From positions 1 through 11,288 of the forward strand of contig CAYUMU010000129.1 of the NCBI GenBank assembly GCA_964445985.1: a stretch of DNA of 11,288 nucleotides, given 5' to 3'. The notes below the pieces were generated by a model. That model was not told the DNA's origin and searched no databases. It saw only the letters and a program-made list of their open reading frames with translations. This DNA is from CAYUMU01 sp964445985. GTDB taxonomy: Bacteria > Planctomycetota > Planctomycetia > Pirellulales > S012-138. Position numbers and translations under genes: made by a program. Below, one piece after another: positions 1 to 9,208 of this stretch. Within the stretch, counting starts at the first letter, position 1. Each line of letters starts with the position of its first letter.

Positions 1-849
1 GACCAGCTTTTTGAGCCGGTTGTTGCGGTTGATGATGCGGCGGTACAGGTCGTTGAGGTCGCTCGTGGCAAAGTTGCCGCTATCGAGCAGCACCAGCGGC
101 CGCAGGTCGGGCGGGATGACCGGAATCACGTCCAGCACCATCCACTCGGGCTTGTTGTCGCTATCGCGGATCGACTCGACGATTTTGAGCCGGTTGATCA
201 GATCCTTTTGCTTTTGCTTGGACCCGGTTTCTTCGAGGTCTTGGCGAAGCTGCTTGGACAGGGCCACCAGGTCCAGGTTGGTGAGCATCTGCCGAATGGC
301 TTCGGCGCCCATTTCGGCCTTGAAGCCGGGCTCGCGGTCTTTGTACTCTTCGCGGGCGGCGCGGTACTCTTCTTCGGTGAGCAGCTGCCGCGGCTTGAGG
401 TCGGTGTTGCCTGGATCGACCACCGCGTAATCCTGGAAGTAGATCACTTTTTCCAGGCTGGCGGTTTTCATATCCAGCAGGTTGCCCAACCGGCTGGGGG
501 GGGCTTTGAAGAACCAGATATGGACGACCGGCGCGGCCAGCTCGATGTGGCCCATGCGCTTGCGGCGCACGCGGCTGTGCGTGACTTTCACGCCGCAGCG
601 GTCGCAGATCATGCCTTTGTATTTCATGCCGCGGTACTTGCCGCAGGCGCATTCCCAGTCTTTTTCGGGGCCGAAGATGCGTTCGCAGAACAGCCCATCC
701 CGCTCGGGACGGTAGGTGCGGTAGTTGATGGTTTCCGGTTTTTTGACTTCGCCAAACGACCAGCTGCGAATATCTTGCGGGCGCGCCAAGCTAATCTTGA
801 CGGAGGCGTAATCGTTAATCCGATCGTAAGAGCCTTCGGCAATACTCAT
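1..849 (-). CDS. rpoC: RNA polymerase subunit beta' (N-terminal part, runs off the left edge)
   Basis: This is the first 283 codons of the beta' subunit, which with beta forms the catalytic cleft of RNA polymerase. The reading frame has no stop before the window edge, so the gene is cut by the window and not broken. The N-terminal zinc ribbon is intact, with cysteines at residues 67, 69, 82 and 85 in the CxC-x12-CxxC spacing of bacterial beta'. The clamp and lid/rudder approach follows, ending in PPDLRPLV (residues 247-253) and NRNNRLKKL near residues 274-282, both hallmarks of the family. The ATG at 849 is supported by AGGAG at 859-863, nine bases upstream. It lies 215 bases after rpoB, a longer gap than in most rpoBC operons, and is probably cotranscribed with it. 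Identity is certain; only the C-terminal part is unseen. Confidence 0.98.
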   Translation of the reverse strand, partial: MSIAEGSYDRINDYASVKISLARPQDIRSWSFGEVKKPETINYRTYRPERDGLFCERIFGPEKDWECACGKYRGMKYKGMICDRCGVKVTHSRVRRKRMGHIELAAPVVHIWFFKAPPSRLGNLLDMKTASLEKVIYFQDYAVVDPGNTDLKPRQLLTEEEYRAAREEYKDREPGFKAEMGAEAIRQMLTNLDLVALSKQLRQDLEETGSKQKQKDLINRLKIVESIRDSDNKPEWMVLDVIPVIPPDLRPLVLLDSGNFATSDLNDLYRRIINRNNRLKKLV

Positions 850-1000
850 GATGGAGCGCTCCTATCGGGGAGAGAAGGATGGGTCGTGCCGGGTATTCGC
901 GGCGGCGGCTCGCCAACGATTGTGTGGCAGCCGCTCGAATCGACCAATCCTGGGAATCTTGTCCAGAACCTTCTAAAACCTGCCAACGCCAAACCAGTGC

Positions 1001-1057
1001 GCCCCCCGCCACGCCTGCCGACCCTACCAAGGGGGCCGGCAGTGCCTTTCGGGGGGC
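1001..1057 (-). repeat. nested inverted repeat in the rpoB-rpoC spacer
   Basis: An outer perfect 8-base inverted repeat (GCCCCCCG at 1001-1008, CGGGGGGC at 1050-1057) encloses an inner perfect 6-base pair (CTGCCG at 1015-1020, CGGCAG at 1037-1042) with a further CCC/GGG inside. In the minus-strand transcript this folds into one long GC-rich stem with internal loops, starting 8 bases after the rpoB stop codon. No U-run follows it, so it does not look like an intrinsic terminator. It may act in RNA processing, pausing or mRNA stabilisation. The function is inference; the repeats are seen directly. Confidence 0.5.
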
Positions 1058-1064
1058 AAACGCC

Positions 1065-4781
<3,717 letters not shown>

Positions 4782-5146
4782 GAGCGTATCAGTCTCCTAA
4801 CGAGATACCGGTGGGAGAGCGCGCACCTTCACCTGGGCAACGATCGTGAAAGCACGACCGTGGGTTTTGAGAGCAGCTCGGAATGAGAGCAACAACTTGG
4901 CCAAAACCGGCTTAGCGCCTATCCAAGAACCTGTAAGCACAGCGCCTGTCAACACAGGAAACCTGTGAGTGGCCGGGGAGGGGGCACACAACCCGACCTG
5001 GGAACGTTCCGCCGTCTTTGAGGAGACGGATCCGACAGTTTTCGGATAGCCTCTTTTTGCGCAACATCAAAAAGTCGCGCGGGATGCAGCCATGATACCA
5101 CATCCCCCGCTTCACGACAGACACATACCTTCACATCGAAAACGCA
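4782..5146 (-). promoter_or_regulatory. 365-base rplL-rpoB spacer, candidate structured rpoB leader
   Basis: No gene is supported here. The minus-strand transcript would contain a series of short perfect hairpins: CTTTTTG/CAAAAAG (5053-5074, 8-base loop), ATCCGA/TCGGAT (5030-5047) and, directly adjoining it, CCGTCT/AGACGG (5012-5029). Next come the self-complementary GGAACGTTCC (5001-5010), CACAGG/CCTGTG with a 3-base loop (4953-4967), and GGTCGTG/CACGATC with one G-U pair (4842-4859). The motif ACAGG (plus-strand CCTGT) recurs at 4930, 4945 and 4962. In E. coli the rplL-rpoB spacer holds an attenuator and an RNase III site, so an equivalent role is reasonable here but not shown. No U-tract terminator is visible. 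Confidence 0.45.
5092..5100 (-). promoter_or_regulatory. possible extended -10 promoter for rpoBC
   Basis: The minus strand reads TGGTATCAT, an extended -10 element (TGn followed by TATCAT, one mismatch from TATAAT), about 47 bases after the rplL stop. The hexamer 17 bases upstream, CTGTCG, matches TTGACA at only three positions. A start point near 5085 would place all the hairpins of the spacer inside an rpoB leader RNA. This is a motif match only; such matches occur by chance. Confidence 0.3.
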
Positions 5147-5563
5147 CTACTTGATCTCGACAGCAGCGCCGGCTTCGACCAGCTCCTTCTTGAGCTTCTC
5201 GGCGTCTTCCTTGGAAATGCCTTCCTTGATTTTGCTGGGGACGGCTTCCACCAGGTTTTTGGCCTCGGTCAGGCCCAAGCCCGTGGCGGCGCGAACCACC
5301 TTAATGACGTTGATTTTCTTCTCGCCGAAGCTGGTGAGCACCACGTTGAATTCGGTTTGCTCTTCCACGGGAGCGGCGGCGTCGGCCACGGGGCCGGCCA
5401 TCATGACCGCGCCGCCGGCGGCGGGCTTGATGCCGTGCTCGTTTTCCAAGTAATCGCTCAGCTCTTTGGCTTCTTTCAAAGTCAGACCGACGATCTTGTC
5501 GCCAATCTCTTTGGTCACGCTCGAATAGCTGGCGGCGGGGGCGGCAGGGGCGTCAGTGGACAT
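5147..5563 (-). CDS. rplL: 50S ribosomal protein L7/L12 (bL12)
   Basis: bL12 is the mobile stalk protein that recruits and activates translation GTPases such as EF-Tu and EF-G on the large subunit. The 138-residue product has the three usual parts: an N-terminal dimerisation helix pair that docks on L10 (about 14-45), an Ala/Pro/Gly-rich hinge (about 46-67), and the C-terminal factor-binding domain (68-138) with VIKVVRAATGLGLTEAKNLV at 86-105 and a C-terminal VEIK. It is slightly longer than the usual 120-130 residues because of an Ala/Pro-rich start. The frame is open upstream to 5629, but the ATG at 5563 is preferred because AAGGAA lies 8 bases before it and because the extra 22 residues do not resemble the family. 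It follows rplJ by 123 bases, so L10 and L12 are probably cotranscribed. Confidence 0.98.
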   Translation of the reverse strand: MSTDAPAAPAASYSSVTKEIGDKIVGLTLKEAKELSDYLENEHGIKPAAGGAVMMAGPVADAAAPVEEQTEFNVVLTSFGEKKINVIKVVRAATGLGLTEAKNLVEAVPSKIKEGISKEDAEKLKKELVEAGAAVEIK

Positions 5564-5571
5564 CTGCGAAG

Positions 5572-5577
5572 TTCCTT
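5572..5577 (-). promoter_or_regulatory. Shine-Dalgarno that decides the rplL start
   Basis: AAGGAA on the minus strand, 8 bases before the ATG at 5563, favours that start over the in-frame codon at 5629. Confidence 0.7.
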
Positions 5578-5686
5578 TCGTGCTGTGCGCTCCGGCGGCT
5601 GCGATCCGAACCGGGCATACGGAAGTCAAAATTGGATTGAAATTGAGTGAAAACCATCAGAAGAAGAGACAGGCCGAGAACCAATC

Positions 5687-6256
5687 TTATTCGGCCGGGG
5701 CAGCTTCACCACCCTCAACAGCAGCCTCGCTGCCACCTTCGCCTTCTTCTGACTTTTGCTTGATTTGGCTGGCCAAGGCCCCGCCGACGCTCGTTAGCTG
5801 GCTCACGAGGTTGGCGCCTGGAGCCAGGATTTGCCCGGCCAAAATGCTGAGTTGCTCGGCCCGGCTCGGCCACTTGCTGACCTTCTCGACATCTTCCGCG
5901 GACAGCTTTTGGCCGTCGAGCGCTCCGCCGCGGGCAGAAAACCCAGCGAACGCCTTATCCTTGGCGATTCGCACCACCTCCTTGGCCAGGCTCACAATGT
6001 CCTCGCCACCCCAGACCACGGCCGCCGTGCCGTCGAGTCCCTCAAACGCCGGATTGACCAGCGTGCCCTCGGTGGCCCGAGCCGCGAGGCTGTTGCGAAT
6101 CACCATCAACTGGATGTTTTTGCCTCGCAACTCTTTGCGAAGCTGGTAATCCTGACCCGCGTTGAGGCCCACCACATTCACCAACAAGGCGGACTCCACA
6201 CCCTCCAGCCGCTGCCGGATGTTGCTGGTCATTAGATCTTTTACGTATTTGCTCAT
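5687..6256 (-). CDS. rplJ: 50S ribosomal protein L10 (uL10)
   Basis: uL10 anchors the L12 dimers to 23S rRNA near the L11 site. The product has 189 residues against the usual 165-175. The N-terminal rRNA-binding domain includes ALLVNVVGLNAGQ (23-35) and the family segment VIRNSLAARA (52-61). The C-terminal helix that carries L12 covers roughly residues 131-168. The extra length is an acidic Glu/Gly/Ala tail at 169-189. The ATG at 6256 is the first start in the frame; the bases just upstream (ending GGCGATACC) contain no clear Shine-Dalgarno, so initiation may be weak or depend on leader structure. In many bacteria L10-L12 represses this transcript by binding its leader, and the 172-base spacer upstream could hold such a site. 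The stop is TAA. Confidence 0.97.
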   Translation of the reverse strand: MSKYVKDLMTSNIRQRLEGVESALLVNVVGLNAGQDYQLRKELRGKNIQLMVIRNSLAARATEGTLVNPAFEGLDGTAAVVWGGEDIVSLAKEVVRIAKDKAFAGFSARGGALDGQKLSAEDVEKVSKWPSRAEQLSILAGQILAPGANLVSQLTSVGGALASQIKQKSEEGEGGSEAAVEGGEAAPAE

Positions 6257-6276
6257 GGTATCGCCGTAATTGCAAG

Positions 6277-6298
6277 CCGACCGTTAATGAAGGGTCGG
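6277..6298 (-). promoter_or_regulatory. hairpin just upstream of rplJ, candidate L10 leader element
   Basis: A perfect 6-base inverted repeat (CCGACC/GGTCGG) with a 10-base loop ends 20 bases before the rplJ start. Together with the hairpin at 6384-6402 it makes the rplA-rplJ spacer a candidate for the autoregulatory L10 leader known in other bacteria. I could not identify the kink-turn motif with certainty, so the role is inference. Confidence 0.3.
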
Positions 6299-6383
6299 TC
6301 TGTTGATTCTGCTGTGTCTTGTTCTGGTCCGCCGCTGAAGAAGCGATCCGCCCCACCAATCCCCCGCCGCCGATAGGCGCCGC

Positions 6384-6402
6384 GCGCCCCCGCTGGGGGC
6401 AC
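6384..6402 (-). repeat. GC-rich hairpin after rplA
   Basis: GCCCCC and GGGGGC flank a 3-base loop (6386-6400). A G-U and a G-C pair extend the stem to 8 pairs in the minus-strand RNA. It starts 27 bases after the rplA stop and is followed by GC-rich sequence, not a U-run. It could stabilise the 3' end of rplA mRNA or be part of the rplJ leader. Confidence 0.45.
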
Positions 6403-6428
6403 CAAGCCACCAATCTTAACTCGCCGTT

Positions 6429-7112
6429 TTAAGTCGCAATGACATGCACACCGGGGCTCATCGTGGCACTGACCGAGATCCCCCGCACGTAAACGCCCTT
6501 CACGGCCTGCGGCTTCAGGTTCTTGATGTGCTCGATAAACGAGGCGATATTCTCGAGCAATTGCTCCTTGGGAAAGCTCATTTTTCCGACAATCGCGTGA
6601 ATGTTGCCGCCCGCGTCGTTGCGGAATTCCACCTTGCCGGCCTTGTATTCCTTGACCGCCTTGGCGATATCGGGGGTGACGGTGCCAGCCCTGGGGCTGG
6701 GCATCAAACCCTTGGGGCCGAGCACGCGGCCCAGGGGGCCGACCAGACCCATCATGTCGGGGGAGGCAATACAGACATCGAAATCGAGCCAGCCCTCTTT
6801 CATTTTCGCGGCCAGATCTTCGGCGCCCACGGCGTCGGCCCCGGCGGTCTTGGCCTCTTCGGCCTTATCTCCCTTGGCGAACACCACGACCCGCAGCGTT
6901 TTGCCGATTCCATGCGGCAGCACCACCGATCCGCGCACCATTTGGTCGGCCTGGCGGGCGTCGATGCCCAGGCTGATGGCGACTTCGACCGATTGGTCGA
7001 ACTTGGTGCCGCTGAACTTGGAAAGCAGGTCGACCGCCGCCGGCAGCTCTCGTGGCGTTTTCAGATCGAGCCCGTTGAGAAGTGCCCGAAATCGCTTGGA
7101 TTGTTTAGCCAT
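6429..7112 (-). CDS. rplA: 50S ribosomal protein L1 (uL1)
   Basis: uL1 forms the mobile L1 stalk that helps tRNA leave the E site, and in many bacteria it also represses its own operon by binding the mRNA. The 227-residue product is of normal family length and has the L1 signature around residues 131-144 (LGPKGLMPSPRAGT), followed by KAGKVEFRNDAGGNIHAIVG (157-176) and the C-terminal strand with VKGVYVRGISVS (204-215). It follows rplK by 139 bases. The ATG at 7112 agrees with the family N-terminus (MAKQSKRFRAL), but the bases before it (CTCTGCACTAAG) hold no Shine-Dalgarno. The stop is TAA. Confidence 0.98.
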   Translation of the reverse strand: MAKQSKRFRALLNGLDLKTPRELPAAVDLLSKFSGTKFDQSVEVAISLGIDARQADQMVRGSVVLPHGIGKTLRVVVFAKGDKAEEAKTAGADAVGAEDLAAKMKEGWLDFDVCIASPDMMGLVGPLGRVLGPKGLMPSPRAGTVTPDIAKAVKEYKAGKVEFRNDAGGNIHAIVGKMSFPKEQLLENIASFIEHIKNLKPQAVKGVYVRGISVSATMSPGVHVIAT

Positions 7113-7166
7113 CTTAGTGCAGAGGGGGGATGATTGCTGGCGGATGTAGGGTCGAAACCAAGAATT

Positions 7167-7209
7167 GTAGCGGCGGGCCTGCTGTTATTCCAGCGGCTGC
7201 GGGCGCTAC
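7167..7209 (-). repeat. inverted repeat in the rplK-rplA spacer
   Basis: GTAGCG (7167-7172) and CGCTAC (7204-7209) are perfect complements. Inside them GCTG (7181-7184) and CAGC (7191-7194) form a second short stem with a 6-base loop. In the transcript this would make a two-tier stem-loop 55 bases upstream of rplA. A repressor site for L1 is one possibility, but no L1-site consensus was confirmed. Confidence 0.35.
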
Positions 7210-7251
7210 GATGCAAAAAAGTTTTTTTGGGAGGCGGGAGGAGGGTCGCGG

Positions 7252-7677
7252 TTAGTCTTCTACCACCAATCCCATGCTGCGGGCGGTGCCTTCAATCATG
7301 CGGCAGGCATGGTCGGTGTCGCGCGCGTTGAGGTCGGCCTTTTTGGTTTCGGCGATCTCGCGAATTTGCGTGCGGTTGACCTTGCCCACCTTGTCTTTGT
7401 TGGGCACCCCCGAACCCTTGGCGATGCCGGCGGCCTTTTTCAACAGGGCCGCGGCCGGAGGACTTTTGGTGGTGAAGTCGAACGTGCGATCGTTGTAAAC
7501 GTTGACAACCACCGGAATGGGGGTGCCAGCCGCTTCACGGGTTCGCTCGTTGAACTGCGAGACGAACTGCCCCAGGTTGATGCCGTACTTGCCGAGCGAG
7601 GTGCCGACAGGCGGCGCCGGGGTGGCCTGGCCACCCTTAACCTGGAACTTGACCGTGCCCACTAACTGCTTGGCCAT
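7252..7677 (-). CDS. rplK: 50S ribosomal protein L11 (uL11)
   Basis: uL11 sits at the base of the GTPase-associated centre and contacts elongation factors; it is also the thiostrepton-site protein. The 141 residues match the usual length. The N-terminal domain carries the proline-rich PAPPVG (20-25) and LGKYGINLGQF (28-38). The C-terminal 23S rRNA-binding domain starts near KSPPAAALLKKAAG (71-84) and includes TQIREIAETKKADLNA (103-118). The start at 7677 gives the canonical MAKQLVGTVK. The upstream bases (GTAAAGATTTCAGC) show no good Shine-Dalgarno. The gene follows nusG after 222 bases and leads the L11-L1 pair. The stop is TAA. Confidence 0.98.
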   Translation of the reverse strand: MAKQLVGTVKFQVKGGQATPAPPVGTSLGKYGINLGQFVSQFNERTREAAGTPIPVVVNVYNDRTFDFTTKSPPAAALLKKAAGIAKGSGVPNKDKVGKVNRTQIREIAETKKADLNARDTDHACRMIEGTARSMGLVVED

Positions 7678-7722
7678 GCTGAAATCTTTACTTGAGTGCG
7701 ACTAGTTTCTTGTTCGTTAACA

Positions 7723-7741
7723 TCTCTGCAAGCAGCAGAGA
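7723..7741 (-). promoter_or_regulatory. hairpin in the rplK leader
   Basis: A perfect 7-base inverted repeat (TCTCTGC/GCAGAGA) with a 5-base loop ends 45 bases upstream of the rplK ATG. In E. coli the L11-L1 leader carries an L1 binding site, so this is a candidate regulatory stem. No protein-site consensus was verified. Confidence 0.35.
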
Positions 7742-7835
7742 ACTTTAATGCCTCAGCGCCTGTTTGCGGTTTACCCGCGTCAAGAGCGTGTTTGATTGCC
7801 GAAATTGAATGTATCCGCCGAACGCCCGGCCAGGC

Positions 7836-7882
7836 AAATCGTTCTGTTGCCGCCAGCGCTGCTGGGGGGCAGGCAACGATTT
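7836..7882 (-). repeat. long compound hairpin after nusG
   Basis: In the minus-strand RNA, AAATC pairs with GATTT (7878-7882 with 7836-7840), then GTTGCC with GGCAAC (7872-7877 with 7846-7851), and at the tip CCAGC with GCTGG around a 3-base loop. A 5-base bulge (7841-7845) separates the two lower stems. It begins 17 bases after the nusG stop. No T-run follows, so a classical terminator is unlikely; processing, pausing or a partial attenuator between nusG and rplK are options. Confidence 0.5.
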
Positions 7883-7899
7883 CAACCCGCATGGCAGGC

Positions 7900-8922
7900 T
7901 TAAACGGCCTCCACTTGCCAGTACGCCAGTTCAACTGGCGTAGAACGGCCGAAAATATTGATCATCACGGTCACGTGACCGTTGGCCTCATCGACTCCTT
8001 CAATTTGGCCTTCAAAATTCTGGAAGGTGCCTTCGTTGATTTTCACCCGATCGCCAATGCTGAAGGCAATCACCGCCCGCGCCTTGTCCGGCTTTTCTTC
8101 CGGCGGCCGAATCAGGGCCAGCACGCGCTGCACTTCTTCCGCCTGCATGGGGGTGGGCTTGCCCGCGGCGCCGGTGAAATCACCAATGCCTGGCGTCTCG
8201 CGGACGATGAACCAGGTGTCGTCGTTGATGACCATGTTGGCCACCAGGTAACCTGGCCACAGCTTTTGCTTCTTGGTTCGTCGTTTGCCGCCCTTGTACT
8301 CGGAGATCGTCTCCGTGGGCACGATCACCTCGCTGAAGAACTCCTCGAGCCCTTCGATCTTCACGCGCCGCAGGAGCGCGTCGCGAACCGATTCTTCGCG
8401 GTTGCTGGCAACCTTGAGGATGTACCAATCGAACTTGGGCTGGTCGTCGTCTGCGGGGTCGCCTTCTATGGAGCCGCCTTCCGAACTGGCATCGATCCCG
8501 TTGACGGCGCTCTTGGCGGGGGGGATGTCTTCGCTCGGTTCCGCGGCGGCAGCCTTGGCGGCCTTGGATTTGGACCTGCTGGCCTTTTTGGGTTTTTCCG
8601 GAGCCGCGGCGGGCTCGTCGCTGGCTTGAGAAGCCATCTCGTCGGAGACGCTGTCTGCCGAGTGCGGCTCCATTTCGCCCGAGGCCACTTCTTCAGTGAC
8701 GGGTTCTTCAGTGACGGGCGTTTCTTCAGTGACGGGCGCACTTTCGCTGGCGGGCGCGTCCGCGGAGCTTGTTGAATCTTCGGGGCGGGGTGAATCCGCG
8801 GGGTTGGGCGAATCCTGAGAGTGAGCCGCGGACGCACCTTCAGCCGTATCCAAACCCTCTTCAGGATTGGACCCGGAATTTTCTTCCGAAGGATCTTCAG
8901 GCTGTTTCGTGTCGTCCGTCAT
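7900..8922 (-). CDS. nusG: transcription termination/antitermination protein NusG with a long N-terminal extension
   Basis: NusG binds the RNA polymerase clamp, influences pausing and Rho termination, and couples transcription to translation. Residues about 163-340 match the whole ordinary protein. The NGN domain starts at WYILKVASNREESVRDAL (166-183) and includes LFGEV-like EEFFSEVIVPTE (193-204) and WPGYLVANMV (222-231). The KOW domain covers about 285-340 (GDRVKINEGTFQNFEGQIEG, then IFGRSTPVEL). Before it lie about 162 residues rich in Asp, Glu, Ser, Pro and Ala with no hydrophobic segment, including three PVTEE repeats (63-78) and a Lys/Ala patch (110-127). E. coli NusG has 181 residues in all, so this protein is nearly twice as long. 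The ATG at 8922 lies 6 bases from AGGAG; a TTG just before it is too close. The extension uses GC-rich codons like its neighbours and has no frameshift. The stop is TAA. Confidence 0.97.
   Translation of the reverse strand: MTDDTKQPEDPSEENSGSNPEEGLDTAEGASAAHSQDSPNPADSPRPEDSTSSADAPASESAPVTEETPVTEEPVTEEVASGEMEPHSADSVSDEMASQASDEPAAAPEKPKKASRSKSKAAKAAAAEPSEDIPPAKSAVNGIDASSEGGSIEGDPADDDQPKFDWYILKVASNREESVRDALLRRVKIEGLEEFFSEVIVPTETISEYKGGKRRTKKQKLWPGYLVANMVINDDTWFIVRETPGIGDFTGAAGKPTPMQAEEVQRVLALIRPPEEKPDKARAVIAFSIGDRVKINEGTFQNFEGQIEGVDEANGHVTVMINIFGRSTPVELAYWQVEAV
8689..8736 (-). repeat. three direct repeats inside nusG
   Basis: The 15-base unit TTCTTCAGTGACGGG (plus-strand reading) occurs exactly at 8689-8703, 8704-8718 and 8722-8736. 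The first two copies abut and the third follows after 3 bases. It encodes the PVTEE repeats of the NusG extension. Identical DNA copies suggest recent slippage-type expansion in frame. Confidence 0.8.
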
Positions 8923-8928
8923 CAACGT

Positions 8929-8933
8929 CTCCT
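8929..8933 (-). promoter_or_regulatory. Shine-Dalgarno that decides the nusG start
   Basis: AGGAG on the minus strand lies 6 bases before the ATG at 8922 and only 3 bases before the TTG at 8925, which favours the ATG. It also shows that the extended N-terminus is probably translated, as no comparable site was noticed nearer the NGN domain. Confidence 0.7.
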
Positions 8934-9208
8934 GGCGAGTGCCCGAACGAGTCGGCTGCCCGCAGGACCTCGAAATATCGACTGTTCCATTCGCTGAGCG
9001 GCAGCCGCCACCCGGCCACCACGGCTCTCAATGCTACACCTTCCGTCGATCCGCCTCGTTTGCAACACTTGGCCCTGCCACGGCGTTCCCAACCGCACCC
9101 TTCCATCCGGGCGCTACCCAGCCAAACCCTGCCTGGTTGCCCCACTTGGTTGTCCTGCCTGGCATCTCGGCACGATTTTCGACCTTCACGGTGCTGGCCA
9201 CGGCCGCG
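8934..9208. other. secE-nusG spacer without a supported gene
   Basis: The spacer is 286 bases when counted from the secE stop to the nusG ATG. I see no RNA gene, no convincing promoter and no terminator. An open frame of 82 codons on the minus strand (9145-8897) overlaps the nusG start and has an Arg/Gly-rich composition with no family resemblance, so it is not called. An imperfect CCAGGCAGG occurs twice on the minus strand near 9120-9160. Confidence 0.5.

Noticed and set aside
4924..4952. TTGACA at 4947-4952 (minus strand) as a -35 element for rpoB
   Set aside because: The hexamers 16-18 bases downstream (GTTCTT, TTCTTG, TCTTGG) do not resemble a -10 element.
5564..5629. Upstream extension of rplL by 22 codons
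   Set aside because: The ATG at 5563 has a good Shine-Dalgarno and the extra residues do not fit bL12.
7215..7228. A-run followed by T-run in the rplK-rplA spacer, as an intrinsic terminator
   Set aside because: No GC-rich stem stands directly before the T-run on either strand, and ending the transcript here would cut rplA from rplK.
7755..7783. TTGACG at 7778-7783 (minus strand) as a promoter for rplK
   Set aside because: The hexamer at the right distance is GGCGCT, which is not a -10 element.
8897..9145. An 82-codon minus-strand frame between secE and nusG
   Set aside because: It overlaps the nusG start, has an Arg/Gly-rich composition, and has no family resemblance.
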